From contig NZ_JAJQXA010000013.1 in NCBI RefSeq assembly GCF_021245985.1, forward strand, positions 1 through 64,000: a stretch of DNA of 64,000 nucleotides. The letters are read 5' to 3'. This DNA comes from Flavobacterium soyae (GTDB lineage: Bacteria; Bacteroidota; Bacteroidia; Flavobacteriales; Flavobacteriaceae). This document shows, piece after piece, positions 26,605-35,958 of the stretch (position 1 is the stretch's first letter; every line of letters starts with the position of its first letter). Position numbers and translations under genes: made by a program. Under the pieces are notes generated by a model. That model had not been told where the DNA came from and ran no database searches. It was given only the letters and a program-made list of their open reading frames with translations.

Positions 26605-27534
26605 TTTAATTTAAGTGGATTAAAATTAGAGTGGAACAAAATAATAGGATTCAATTAATGTGAAACTAAAGAAAAACGCGACTTAAATCCAGGTTTACAG
26701 ATCATTAAAGAGAAATGACTACATTTCTTATTTACAATTACCTGCTTCGTTAATAAATAAATGAAAGAATTATAAGTAGTTTTTAATCATTGATTTGGCA
26801 TTTATTGAAATTATATTTATGTCCTAGTAATCAATATGTTAATCAAAAAAAGTAATTTTTTTTTACTAATACTTGCATTTTCTGTATAAAGCTATTATTA
26901 TCGATGAATTGCATATTTTAAATTATATGAGGCAATTATTTTAAAATCAGCAGGCACTTTTAAATCAATCATGTGTATGCAATTTTCTCTTTGATAATAA
27001 TGGAGTTTTTTTAGAGATAAATTTACTGCCTAATTTATCTGCCGGGATATGTTTTAAAAGTCAATAATTCCTTATTCAGACCAATTTATCCTTTGTAAGG
27101 AAAAACTTTATTTTGGTGATGGTTTGTTATAGAAAAATATTTAGCTTTGTTGTTTGTAAATATCTTGTATTCAGTAAGATAACTGTTAATTTAATGCAGT
27201 TTTTTTTATAAGGGCATCTAATAATTATGGATTAAACAAAAAGGATTTAGTGATATAATTTAGTGAAATAAACTACCGTTGTAATTAAGTATCATCTGGT
27301 TTATACTGGAATTAAAATATTTAATTTCACAGTTACTGTTTAAATTATATCGTCGGATATTTTTTAAGTAATTTATATTAAGCGATAAATTATTGAAAAA
27401 CATTTTTTTTGATGTAGGTAAATAGTCATTAAAATACTACATTTTGTGTAGTTTATCGGAAATAAAATTCGTTATATCGATTTTATTTTGCTATTAAATA
27501 TTTTTGCAGTATAAATTAAAAGCCTTATAGCACT
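26605..27534. other. 930-bp AT-rich divergent intergenic region
   Basis: The region separates the biosynthetic operon (leftward) from the exported-protein operon (rightward). I see no coding frame of note. It holds a TCCTT-TGT-AAGGA palindrome (27089-27101), a small ACTACA/TGTAGT inverted repeat (27436-27452), and TATTTTTG (27499-27506), a TAnnTTTG match just before the 27535 start. The length suggests long leaders or complex regulation. Confidence 0.5.
27089..27101. promoter_or_regulatory. Palindrome TCCTT-TGT-AAGGA
   Basis: The 5-bp arms match those of the elements at 36646-36658 and 55773-55785. It lies in the long divergent region between the NRPS-PKS and exported-protein operons. Confidence 0.35.
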
Positions 27535-28059
27535 GTGAAGTATTTAAATTTAAAACCCCTTAATCTACTCATAATCATGACTGCGTTTATTCCCTTTAAG
27601 GGGATTAGCCAAAGTACGCAGACAAATGATACTATGGAAACTATAATTCCATCCGGGAGTAACGCAACCGGAAGTTCAGGTTCTGTAACGTATTCAATCG
27701 GACAAGTATTCTATACCTATATTGGAGTACAAACTGCTTATAATGTAGCCCAGGGAATACAGCAGCAGGAATCAGATGAAACTCTGGGTAATCCGGAAAT
27801 TGAAGAACCTGAAGCATCAATAGTAGTTTTCCCAAATCCGGCAGCAGATTTTGTTAATGTAAGCATGAAAGGAACTGAGTTTGAAAGCAGCGATCGATCC
27901 TATAAACTTTATGACATTCTGGGCAGACTATTAAAGCAAAACAAAATTAATCAAACTGAAACCCAGGTTAGTTTAAATAATCTCAGCCCTTCTCTTTATA
28001 TACTTGTGGTATATGTAGACAACAAAATTTTGCAATCGTTTAAAATATTAAAAAAATAA
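27535..28059 (+). CDS. Secreted protein with T9SS type A sorting domain
   Basis: The 174-residue product has a signal peptide at about 1-25 (LLIIMTAFIPFKGISQS). Its C-terminal domain, beginning VVFPNPAADFVNV and ending LQSFKILKK, is a textbook type A sorting signal for the type IX secretion system. The first part (IIPSGSNATGSSGSVTYSIGQ) matches a short module often seen in such proteins; no enzymatic motif is evident. I used GTG at 27535, because the first ATG would cut the signal peptide. It is the first of three genes on this strand. Confidence 0.85.
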   Translation: MKYLNLKPLNLLIIMTAFIPFKGISQSTQTNDTMETIIPSGSNATGSSGSVTYSIGQVFYTYIGVQTAYNVAQGIQQQESDETLGNPEIEEPEASIVVFPNPAADFVNVSMKGTEFESSDRSYKLYDILGRLLKQNKINQTETQVSLNNLSPSLYILVVYVDNKILQSFKILKK

Positions 28060-28070
28060 AGAAGAACACA

Positions 28071-28808
28071 ATGAAATCTGCGCTTACTATACTATTATTG
28101 CTTGTGACTGTTACGTTTAAGTTATATGCACAATCACCAGAAAAAATGAGTTATCAGGCAATTATTCGATCACAGAATAATGATCTGGTTGCAAACTCGC
28201 AAATAAGCCTTAGGGTTATTGTACATCAAGGTAGTGCGACAGGAACTACTGTGTACCAGGAAACACATTCTGCAACTACAAATAACAATGGTTTAGTTTC
28301 TCTCGAAATAGGAACAGGAAACATTACTACAGGTACTTTTAGTGCAATTGCATGGGAAAAAGGCCCGTATTTTATAGAAACACAAGTTGATGTAACAGGA
28401 GGAGCTAACTATAACATTATGGGAACTACACAGCTTTTGAGCGTTCCTTATGCATTGCATGCAAAAACAGCCGAAAGAATAGTTGGTACAACTACTACAA
28501 CATCAAGAGCGGCAGTCATTCCATTTACTTCTTCCAGAAGCATTACTACAACAGATGTAAATAATACAATAGAGTGTACGACATCATCTACCTTAACCTT
28601 AACGTCTAATTTTACGAGTATGTTAACAGGAGATACTATTAATTTAGAAGCTCATAATGGTGCGGTATTAACAATACAGGCATCTTCTGGCGTAACAATA
28701 AACTATACTGCAAGCGGAAGCGCTAAGTTTACCAGTGCTGCCGGAAACGTAAGATTTGGATTTCTTAGAAAAACAGGCACAAATTCCTACATTATATCGG
28801 GACAATGA
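28071..28808 (+). CDS. Exported protein with a flavobacterial surface-protein N-terminal module
   Basis: The 245-residue product has a signal peptide (LLLLVTVTFKLYAQS). It then has a region of about 100 residues (PEKMSYQAIIRSQNND, VYQETHSATTNNNGLV, QLLSVPYALHAKTAE) common to many flavobacterial exported proteins. The rest is Thr/Ser-rich and beta-prone. No catalytic motif or T9SS sorting signal is visible, so it may be periplasmic or bound to a partner. The stop codon overlaps the start of the beta-helix gene by 4 bp. Confidence 0.75.
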   Translation: MKSALTILLLLVTVTFKLYAQSPEKMSYQAIIRSQNNDLVANSQISLRVIVHQGSATGTTVYQETHSATTNNNGLVSLEIGTGNITTGTFSAIAWEKGPYFIETQVDVTGGANYNIMGTTQLLSVPYALHAKTAERIVGTTTTTSRAAVIPFTSSRSITTTDVNNTIECTTSSTLTLTSNFTSMLTGDTINLEAHNGAVLTIQASSGVTINYTASGSAKFTSAAGNVRFGFLRKTGTNSYIISGQ

Positions 28809-30994
28809 AAAAGTTACTATTTTTTTTACTCTTTTCAACAGCAGTTTTTTCACAAAACTATCAATATGCTCTTGAAGAAGCTCCGGTTACCATACCGGAA
28901 CCACCAACAGGTGTAAATAATCAAATAGAAGAAATTAAATATTTTGAGGCTCATTTATTGCCGCTTGCGCAAAAAGCGACGCTTCAGGCTGCTTTAGATC
29001 AATATGGTTCTGTGCGTCTGGAAAAAGGAGATTATTCCGGAGTAGATCTTGTGATGAAAAGTAATCAAAGATTATACGGACATCCAACATTATCTAAAAT
29101 ATCTAATATTAAAATCGCAGCCGGAAGTACAAATGTACACATAGAACAACTTTCATTTGTAGACCGTACCGTAACTTTTGAACCCGGTGCACCTATAACA
29201 AATTGCGTCCTTAAAACTTTAAGATACGTTTATATCAATGCAACGGGAGCAAAATTAGATAATAATGAGCTGATCAATATTGGCGGACAGATTAAGTTTG
29301 ACTGCAGTACATCTGGTTATTTTAGAAATAATAAGATTATAAAACATCAGGCACAGTCAATTTCCAATCAATTAATAATGAAAGGCAATAGCACAACGCC
29401 AAGCTATGGAAACGTTAATTTACATTCTAATTATTTAACCCCGGCTGGCGATGCTACAGATATTGACGGATTGCAGTCTGCTATTTTTGTTGGTGTAGAC
29501 AGTGAAGGATGGAATTTAAATGGATTGGGTACAAAAGCAATGTTTACGGCTAAAAATATGGGTAATTTAAAAATTACCGATTTTGGGGGCGGTAATGCCT
29601 ATTCTGCCGTTCAAACAGGATCTTACGATATTGATGCTCAAAATGTATTCTTTTTAAATAAATACCTGCGTACGTCAAACGATGTGATATCGGCCCGAAC
29701 CAATATGTTTTTAATTGATGGAGAAGGAGCATACAAAAGAGGAAGCGGAACTGTAACAGGTTTTGATTTACTGGGAAATTTAGACAAAAGCAATGCTGTA
29801 AAATATAACGGAACGGAGCAAACCAGTACCATTACAAATACAGCCGTTACAACTGCTATTAGCAATACTATTTTAGGAACAAAATATACACCTTGGGCAA
29901 GAACAGCTTGGGAAACTCTGCCAGACCCGCTTGGTGCGAACTGGAAAACGGAAAGAACCGGAAAAACAGATCAAAGGGCGTATATTCAAAATCTTATTGA
30001 TACAAAAGGAATTGCAGAACTACCGGAAGGAATATTCTATATAGGCGGTACTTTAAATGTTCATCTTGACGGAAATCATGGTATAATTGGGCAGGGAACC
30101 GGAAAAACGGTAATTGTAGGTTTAAAAGATGATTTCCCTTTAATTACATTAGACACAGGAACTGACACTAATTTTGTTCTGGCCTATTTAACATTGCAAG
30201 GCGGCAGCACGGGTATATATGCAGGTAAAATAAATGGCGTTGGAATTGGTCAGATTGCGTATGCAAATTTAAGGTTTATTACTTTTAGAGATCAGACTAA
30301 CGGAATTCACTTGTATCAAATTATGGGGCTTGATAATAACTTTTTTGAGTATTTAGGTTTTGTAAATTGTGCCAGAGGTTTCTTTCAGGAACCGTTATTA
30401 CCATACGCAGGAGATTATAACACATCGAGTTATGTCGATAAAACCATGTATTACAAAAGTCAGTTTATAAATTGTACTACGGCAATGTCAATGAAGGCAA
30501 CCCGACCAAATAACTTAAATGCCTGGGTAGATTGCAAGTTCGACAGAGGTCAGACTGCTTTAGACATGGGAGCACAAAATTATCCTGTAATTGCCAATTG
30601 TGATTTTAGTAATTATACCGGAGCGAGTGTAATCAACAGTAATTCAATTTCGATATACAGTTCTAATTTTTTTAATAACACATCATCAGCCGCAACTTTA
30701 AATGCTATGATTACTTATATTGAAGGATGTAAATTTTCAGACAGTTCTAATATGTTTGCGCCTGTAGTGTACAATTCGACTTTTCATTATATTCTAAATT
30801 CAACAATTGCAGGAAATGTAGTAGTAGCAAAACCGTCGAATCTATATTATGATTCTTCTGCTATTTATGTAAACTCTACATTATCAGCAAATCCTACATT
30901 AAGTAAATTATTAGTAAATGTAAAAGTAGGCGTGCCGACGGTGATAATTAATACAACACCAACTCCGTATCCGCAGTTATTGGTGACGCAATAA
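28805..30994 (+). CDS. Secreted right-handed beta-helix (pectate-lyase-like) protein
   Basis: The 729-residue product has a signal peptide (LLFFLLFSTAVFSQN). Two long stretches of short beta-strand repeats follow, at about 60-330 and 390-700. The second begins with ELPEGIFYIGGTLNVHLDGNHGIIGQGTGKTVI, as in the pectate lyase/glycosyl hydrolase 28-type superfamily. Such folds bind or cleave polysaccharides. I cannot identify catalytic residues with confidence, so it may be a lyase, a hydrolase or a binding protein. A typical T9SS C-terminal domain is not apparent, unlike the first gene of the operon. Confidence 0.8.
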   Translation: MKKLLFFLLFSTAVFSQNYQYALEEAPVTIPEPPTGVNNQIEEIKYFEAHLLPLAQKATLQAALDQYGSVRLEKGDYSGVDLVMKSNQRLYGHPTLSKISNIKIAAGSTNVHIEQLSFVDRTVTFEPGAPITNCVLKTLRYVYINATGAKLDNNELINIGGQIKFDCSTSGYFRNNKIIKHQAQSISNQLIMKGNSTTPSYGNVNLHSNYLTPAGDATDIDGLQSAIFVGVDSEGWNLNGLGTKAMFTAKNMGNLKITDFGGGNAYSAVQTGSYDIDAQNVFFLNKYLRTSNDVISARTNMFLIDGEGAYKRGSGTVTGFDLLGNLDKSNAVKYNGTEQTSTITNTAVTTAISNTILGTKYTPWARTAWETLPDPLGANWKTERTGKTDQRAYIQNLIDTKGIAELPEGIFYIGGTLNVHLDGNHGIIGQGTGKTVIVGLKDDFPLITLDTGTDTNFVLAYLTLQGGSTGIYAGKINGVGIGQIAYANLRFITFRDQTNGIHLYQIMGLDNNFFEYLGFVNCARGFFQEPLLPYAGDYNTSSYVDKTMYYKSQFINCTTAMSMKATRPNNLNAWVDCKFDRGQTALDMGAQNYPVIANCDFSNYTGASVINSNSISIYSSNFFNNTSSAATLNAMITYIEGCKFSDSSNMFAPVVYNSTFHYILNSTIAGNVVVAKPSNLYYDSSAIYVNSTLSANPTLSKLLVNVKVGVPTVIINTTPTPYPQLLVTQ

Positions 30995-31017
30995 AAAAAA
31001 CAGAAATAATACAATTA

Positions 31018-31054
31018 GAGGTTCAGATTAATTTATATCTGAGCCTCTTTTTTT
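31018..31054 (+). terminator. Terminator of the beta-helix operon
   Basis: GAGGTTCAGAT and ATCTGAGCCTC form an 11-bp stem with one mismatch or wobble, followed by seven T. Confidence 0.85.
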
Positions 31055-31115
31055 ATTCTTCAATTTTAGATTGTCATTTTAAAGGTGATGTTCTGGAATA
31101 TCTTTTCATATTTTT

Positions 31116-31280
31116 CCCCCGCTGCCGTACAAATCCTTTCGTGTGGTACGTACAGCATACGTTCAAATGATATTAATTTAAAATTTCTATTCATTTTTAA
31201 GATATTAAATACCTCTAGAAAGAAATATTAGATTTAAATTGCATATGACCACACGAAAGGATTCGTGCGGGAGCAGGGGG
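31116..31280. repeat. 165-bp element with 31-33 bp inverted ends
   Basis: The left arm (31116-31146) and right arm (31248-31280) are near-complementary. Both share the core AATCCTTTCGTGTGGT, and the arms are C-rich at the outer edge. The interior is AT-rich and non-coding. It may be a second family of small palindromic elements; no other copy is seen in the window. Confidence 0.6.
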
Positions 31281-31345
31281 ACTTAAAGGTCTGTCGACTT
31301 CTTTTTGAAAACAATTACTTTGGAATCTAACATCTTGTATTTTCA

Positions 31346-32047
31346 TTATTTATAATACTCTTTTACTTCTTCTTTTTTAGCATCAAAAATATACTTCTCT
31401 TCATCCCCCCAATACATTTCAAATTCATTATTACTAATCCAGCCTGTTACTTTTAAAAACCTTGGAGCTTTTAACCATTTCATGTAATCTATTTTCTCTA
31501 ATTCTTCATAATTGGGGTATTCCTTCGATCGAATAATAAAATACTTAATTAATTTTTCTTCATTCATAAAACCTAAACGATAAGTACAGGTGGTAAATTC
31601 ATTTCGATGCTCTAACCAGCACGTATATTTTTTGTTTTTTGATTTATATATTTTTTCTTTTTTTAAGTAAAAATCATTTTTTTGTATTTTTTTATAAGCT
31701 TCAACTATTGGTTCAATAGGTTCTGAGTAAAATGTCACTAGATCCAGAAGTGATTTATAAATTATCTCACAAACTAATTTTATTTTATCATAATCGTTTA
31801 AGCTTAACAAAAATTTTTCATCAATTCTAACATACAAATGCTTTAAGTTATATGTTTGACTTTTATCTGATGGAAAAATATAAAAATCTTTATCATAATC
31901 AGAAACAGTAAGATGTATTACAATAACATCTATATCTTCCATATAATAATCTCCTATATATTCCCAAAATAAATAGACAATATTGCTAGCAATATTGCTA
32001 ACAATATTAGAATCCGCTATACTTATCCGTTCAATTTTTTTTCTCAT
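31346..32047 (-). CDS. Uncharacterised protein, candidate immunity protein
   Basis: The 233-residue product matches no family I recognise. It lacks a signal peptide and is rich in Lys, Glu, Tyr and Ile, with a C-terminal segment KVTGWISNNEFEMYWGDEEKYIFD. Its start overlaps the stop of the large secreted protein gene by 4 bp (ATGA), so both are translationally coupled. A small cytosolic partner directly behind a modular secreted protein with a nuclease-like C-terminus is the usual position of an immunity gene. The role is inferred from context only. Confidence 0.5.
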   Translation of the reverse strand: MRKKIERISIADSNIVSNIASNIVYLFWEYIGDYYMEDIDVIVIHLTVSDYDKDFYIFPSDKSQTYNLKHLYVRIDEKFLLSLNDYDKIKLVCEIIYKSLLDLVTFYSEPIEPIVEAYKKIQKNDFYLKKEKIYKSKNKKYTCWLEHRNEFTTCTYRLGFMNEEKLIKYFIIRSKEYPNYEELEKIDYMKWLKAPRFLKVTGWISNNEFEMYWGDEEKYIFDAKKEEVKEYYK

Positions 32048-34884
32048 TTACCAAACTCTTTTATTTTATCTTCTAGCCATTTTACTGCTCTATCTACTCT
32101 TTCTTCAAAATCGTCTTTCTTTATAAAACAAGGAAGATAATGATGAGAAGGCATTTTTCCCATATTAGCTATTACGTAATTTGCAGTTAAAGACTTTTCT
32201 ATTATATGAGTCATCTCTTTTGAAACACCCTTAATTACCCAATTATAAAAAAACTTATTTTTCTCAGCATTATTTTCTTTTTCAAATTTAGCACATTGTT
32301 TTTCTGGTCGCATATTACAATTTTCATCATAATCTTCTGTGCAGGTCATCCCGTATTTTGCAACTGAAATTTTTCCGTTTGTCGCCACTTTCCAAATTAC
32401 ATAAACTTTACAAGTTCCTCCTGTATCTTCCTTTGGTATTGAGTGAGGAATTGTTATAGGCAAATCTACAGGAATGTCTTTTAAATAGCTATCAGTTATA
32501 GGGACAATTGGAGTTGTTGCTGGTAAATCCAAAACGTCTCCCGAAACAGAAGTTACTGTTGATGTAACAACAAAAGTTTCTATAATAATATATGCTAACA
32601 TAGCAGTACCAGTAATACTGCGAAATATTACAGCCCCTTCAGCACTAAGCCCAGCAGTTTCTCCTAAACTGACTAAAACACTTTTTGATAGTTCTGTGGA
32701 CGCACCAGTGCCTAAAACTAATGCAAAACCTTCATGACTATTATCTCCTGCTCCATATTTACTTTTGAATTCAGCTGTATCAGTATCCAAATATTCAATT
32801 TCGCCATTAAAATAACCAATAAATTTCCATTTATTAGCTTCTTTCTTATATTTTGCTTTAAATGAATAACTCCCTTTTGTAAAAGCTACTAAAGCTCCTT
32901 TTGGTACTTTTAAATCTGGATAGCTTTCATTAGGATAAATAGATTCCAAATCTAAATTTGTTGCACCTTTTAATGCAAGTGCTTTTCCTGTAGGAGTTGA
33001 GTATATTTTATAATCATCTAAATCTTGGAGAGTAACCTTTCCATCGTTTAAATCTTGACAATTATTTCTATGAAATTCAGCTGCATCATTATAAACTTCG
33101 CGTATTTTCTTTTTATTTTCATCATTTTGATTACCACTAATTGCACCACTATTTGATGCAGAGTCAACAAAAATAGGATCTAAATCATCTCTTCGTTTTT
33201 GTAAATCCTCAGGAAGATCAGTTGTTTTTGCCAATTCTTTATATTGAGTATTTGCTTCATTTAATTCATCCCATATCTCTTTTTTTTCTTCAACATATTC
33301 AGTATCGTTAATAGTACCTTCCGATTTTTGTTTTTCTAAAACTTCATCTTTATCAAGTAAGGTAAGTACCTTATCAACGACATTCTTTGCATCACTATAT
33401 ATATCTTTCCCATTAATTACATTCCCCCAATCTGCATTATAACTAGTTTCAACAACTCCGCTTATCAATTGATAATCTGTATTGACTATAATATTGTTAA
33501 ATTCAACAGCAATTTTAGTATCAGCCAGATAAGGCACAACGATATAACCTCGTCCTGAATATGGGCTGTTTTCACCTTTTAATTCCAGAATTGTTACCGG
33601 AAAATCACCAGCTGTAAAGGTTTCGCTTTGTATTAAATTCGTAAGCGGTTTTTGGTTACTGATATTAAAATTTGGTTTTATGCCGCAATTATAACTTGCA
33701 ATCGCATTTTCCTTTTTAGGTATTGTAAATGTGTTTGTATTAGAATATGTAAAACTCTGAACACCTTCTGCTTCTGTTGTACAGCTGGAACCAACCCTGA
33801 ATTCATATATAGTTTCAGGTTCAAGATTGGTTAGTAGAACCTGATTATTAAGACTGTAAGTCGAAAACCATTCAAATGTTTTTTCGGTTGTTTTTCCCCT
33901 TTTATTGGTTACTGCAATAGCTTTTTTTCTATATTGAACCTGATATTTAGTATGATCTGGAATTCCCTGCCAAGTTATCTTTACAGTACTTGGACTTACA
34001 ATTTCTGATAAAGCAAATGTTGGGGGATTACACTTTTGGGTATATTTAAAAGAATAAATTTCGCTGTAACCGTCATTTTTAAAAATAGCATTTTCTGAAA
34101 GCCCGGTAGTTGATATTGCTCTTACACGCCACGCATAACGCATCCCCGGAGTCAGGATTGGCATATTTAAATTATATAATAAAGCAGTTCCAAAAAGTGT
34201 TTCTTCATATAAAATGGGTGACATTTGAAAAGCAAACTGAGGATCAAGCGAAGGATCTAAAAGCTGTTTTAATTCAAATTTATAGGAAACATTAATGGCA
34301 TTCATCTGGCGTGGTGTCCAGGTAAACATAATATTCGGGAAGTCGCTTGATGCGATTTGCTCGTTTTTTTGAGGGGTATTTAATAATGGCGGATCATTTA
34401 AGATTAGATATAAACTCGCACAGCTCTTTTGTGATATTTTTTGATTTGTGATGTAATCATACATTTCAAAACAAAAATTATACATTCCATCCGGTAAAGG
34501 ATTTGCATATTGAGCTGCTGTAATTCCCTGCAGGTTTTCAAGTCTGAATAAGGCAGAAATATCAATATTGGTTAAAGTCTGAAATTCACCTCCATTGATA
34601 AAAATAGGTTTTTGTCCTGTTATATAATCACTGCTTTGTATATTGATCCCATTTCCTTGTATGTACAATTTTAATCTTACTTGTCGATATGAAATTGTAA
34701 CATCTGTCGGGTTTATCATTAACTGCATTTTAGTATCCATACTAGTTGCATAGTCGGATATTTTAACGCTGTACGGATTTTTAAAAACGGGAGTTAACTG
34801 AACTGGAAATAACTGTGCATTACAATTGAAACTCGAACTAATGAATGTAAAGAGAAACAGAAATTTTTTGATTTTTTTTATCAT
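32044..34884 (-). CDS. TANFOR-type secreted modular protein with C-terminal GIY-YIG-like toxin domain
   Basis: The 946-residue product has a signal peptide (FLFLFTFISSSFNCNAQ) and an N-terminal region with the look of flavobacterial TANFOR proteins (about 30-280). A fibronectin type III module follows (about 288-395). After a middle region with a helical stretch (about 520-570), a hydrophobic segment (about 755-785) and a Pro-rich linker, the final 125 residues form a separate domain. This has KVYVIW (826-831), KYGMT (843-847), Arg859 and Glu896 in HIIEKSLTANYV. The order fits a GIY-YIG nuclease fold. I infer a polymorphic toxin whose overlapping downstream gene gives immunity. The nuclease call is tentative. 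Confidence 0.7.
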   Translation of the reverse strand: MIKKIKKFLFLFTFISSSFNCNAQLFPVQLTPVFKNPYSVKISDYATSMDTKMQLMINPTDVTISYRQVRLKLYIQGNGINIQSSDYITGQKPIFINGGEFQTLTNIDISALFRLENLQGITAAQYANPLPDGMYNFCFEMYDYITNQKISQKSCASLYLILNDPPLLNTPQKNEQIASSDFPNIMFTWTPRQMNAINVSYKFELKQLLDPSLDPQFAFQMSPILYEETLFGTALLYNLNMPILTPGMRYAWRVRAISTTGLSENAIFKNDGYSEIYSFKYTQKCNPPTFALSEIVSPSTVKITWQGIPDHTKYQVQYRKKAIAVTNKRGKTTEKTFEWFSTYSLNNQVLLTNLEPETIYEFRVGSSCTTEAEGVQSFTYSNTNTFTIPKKENAIASYNCGIKPNFNISNQKPLTNLIQSETFTAGDFPVTILELKGENSPYSGRGYIVVPYLADTKIAVEFNNIIVNTDYQLISGVVETSYNADWGNVINGKDIYSDAKNVVDKVLTLLDKDEVLEKQKSEGTINDTEYVEEKKEIWDELNEANTQYKELAKTTDLPEDLQKRRDDLDPIFVDSASNSGAISGNQNDENKKKIREVYNDAAEFHRNNCQDLNDGKVTLQDLDDYKIYSTPTGKALALKGATNLDLESIYPNESYPDLKVPKGALVAFTKGSYSFKAKYKKEANKWKFIGYFNGEIEYLDTDTAEFKSKYGAGDNSHEGFALVLGTGASTELSKSVLVSLGETAGLSAEGAVIFRSITGTAMLAYIIIETFVVTSTVTSVSGDVLDLPATTPIVPITDSYLKDIPVDLPITIPHSIPKEDTGGTCKVYVIWKVATNGKISVAKYGMTCTEDYDENCNMRPEKQCAKFEKENNAEKNKFFYNWVIKGVSKEMTHIIEKSLTANYVIANMGKMPSHHYLPCFIKKDDFEERVDRAVKWLEDKIKEFGK

Positions 34885-35404
34885 TTATGAATTGAGTTAG
34901 TTGATTGTTTCCTATGAAAAAAGCAATCAACTAACATAAGTTTGCAAAAAATCAAAACGACCCTTAATAAGTTATAAAAGTGATAGGATAAGACATATCA
35001 ATACTTTGAAAGTGTAAAAAAAAATATTGTTATAAATCTTACATAATCAAGGTTTTAAAGCGGATGTTAATGCTGGTTTGCACAATTTTTTTGAGAATTT
35101 TTTTGCTGTAATCACACTAATATGATAGCTGTAAAAGGCTGTAAATTGTATTTTATCGGATTTTAAAATCCGTTGAACAGATTTATTATTATAAACTGAA
35201 AACAATATATATTTTTAACCACGATTTAAAAAGAATAATAAATAAAAACGGTCATTTACCTTTATTCTTTGTTAATAATTAAACAGTTATTATAAAATAG
35301 TAGTTTTTTTACAAAGTATAATGAAAAACAAATTATCACTCTATTGTATTTTTTAAGGTACAATAGTAATTTCAAAATAAGGATTATTTATATTTTTTTG
35401 TTTT
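34885..35404. other. 520-bp intergenic region
   Basis: Divergent between the toxin candidate and the HTH genes. It is AT-rich and I found no coding frame. TAAGTTTG at 34937-34944 matches a plus-strand -7 box, but no nearby gene follows it. The inverted repeat at 35341-35366 is listed separately. Confidence 0.4.
35341..35366. promoter_or_regulatory. Inverted repeat CTATTGTA/TACAATAG upstream of the HTH genes
   Basis: Two perfect 8-bp arms are separated by 10 bp and lie 39 bp before the first HTH gene. The size and position suit an operator for the encoded Xre-type proteins. Confidence 0.45.
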
Positions 35405-35638
35405 ATGAAATATAGTGTATACGAAAATATTAGAAAAATAAGAGAATTAAAAAATTTAACCAGAGAGTTTGTAGCAGCAGAACTAAAAATGAGTACCAGT
35501 GGTTATGGCAAGATTGAACGAGGTGACGTTGATTTAACAGTATCTAAATTAATTGAAATTTCAAAAGTTTTAGAGGTCTCAATTGAGTTCATATTTAAAT
35601 TCGATGTTTCGGTTTTTTTCAATGAGACAACCAGATAA
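35405..35638 (+). CDS. Small Xre-type helix-turn-helix regulator
   Basis: The 77-residue protein is almost entirely an HTH_3/Xre DNA-binding domain (about 8-65). It shows the pattern IRKIRELKNLTREFVAAELKMSTSGYGKIERGDVDLTVSKLIEISKVL. It is followed 61 bp later by a second, related gene. An inverted repeat just upstream suggests autoregulation. No toxin partner is adjacent, so an orphan regulator is more likely than an antitoxin. Confidence 0.85.
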   Translation: MKYSVYENIRKIRELKNLTREFVAAELKMSTSGYGKIERGDVDLTVSKLIEISKVLEVSIEFIFKFDVSVFFNETTR

Positions 35639-35699
35639 AGTATCTGGAAAATAGTAACAAAGCTTAAATAGATAAAATAAATAATTAAAAATTAAGGTT

Positions 35700-35903
35700 A
35701 TGGAAAATTACTACTTAAGAATAAAAGAGTATCGGTTGCAAAATAATCATACTCCTGAATATGTAGCTATTCAGATGGAAATAAGTGTAAAAAAATATGA
35801 AAAAATTGAAAATGGAATGATTGACCTAAAATTATCAAAGCTGGATAAGCTGGTTAAAATTTTAGGAATCAAAAAAAGTGAAATTTTCAGATTGAGCAAT
35901 TAA
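35700..35903 (+). CDS. Second small Xre-type helix-turn-helix protein
   Basis: The 67-residue product repeats the architecture of the preceding gene (IKEYRLQNNHTPEYVAIQM, KKYEKIENGMIDLKLSKLDKLVKIL) with many substitutions, so the two are old tandem paralogues. It lacks any extra domain. A strong terminator follows 17 bp after its stop, making a two-gene unit. Confidence 0.82.
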   Translation: MENYYLRIKEYRLQNNHTPEYVAIQMEISVKKYEKIENGMIDLKLSKLDKLVKILGIKKSEIFRLSN

Positions 35904-35920
35904 TATTTTTTGATAAAGAA

Positions 35921-35949
35921 GAGTTCGCATATAAGAACTCTGTTTTTTA
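35921..35949 (+). terminator. Terminator of the HTH gene pair
   Basis: AGAGTTC and GAACTCT form a perfect 7-bp stem with an 8-nt loop, followed by G and six T. Confidence 0.8.
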
Positions 35950-35958
35950 TTTATGTTA

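Noticed and set aside
35405..35638. HTH gene as antitoxin of a HigBA-type system
   Set aside because: No toxin-like gene is adjacent; the neighbour is another HTH protein.
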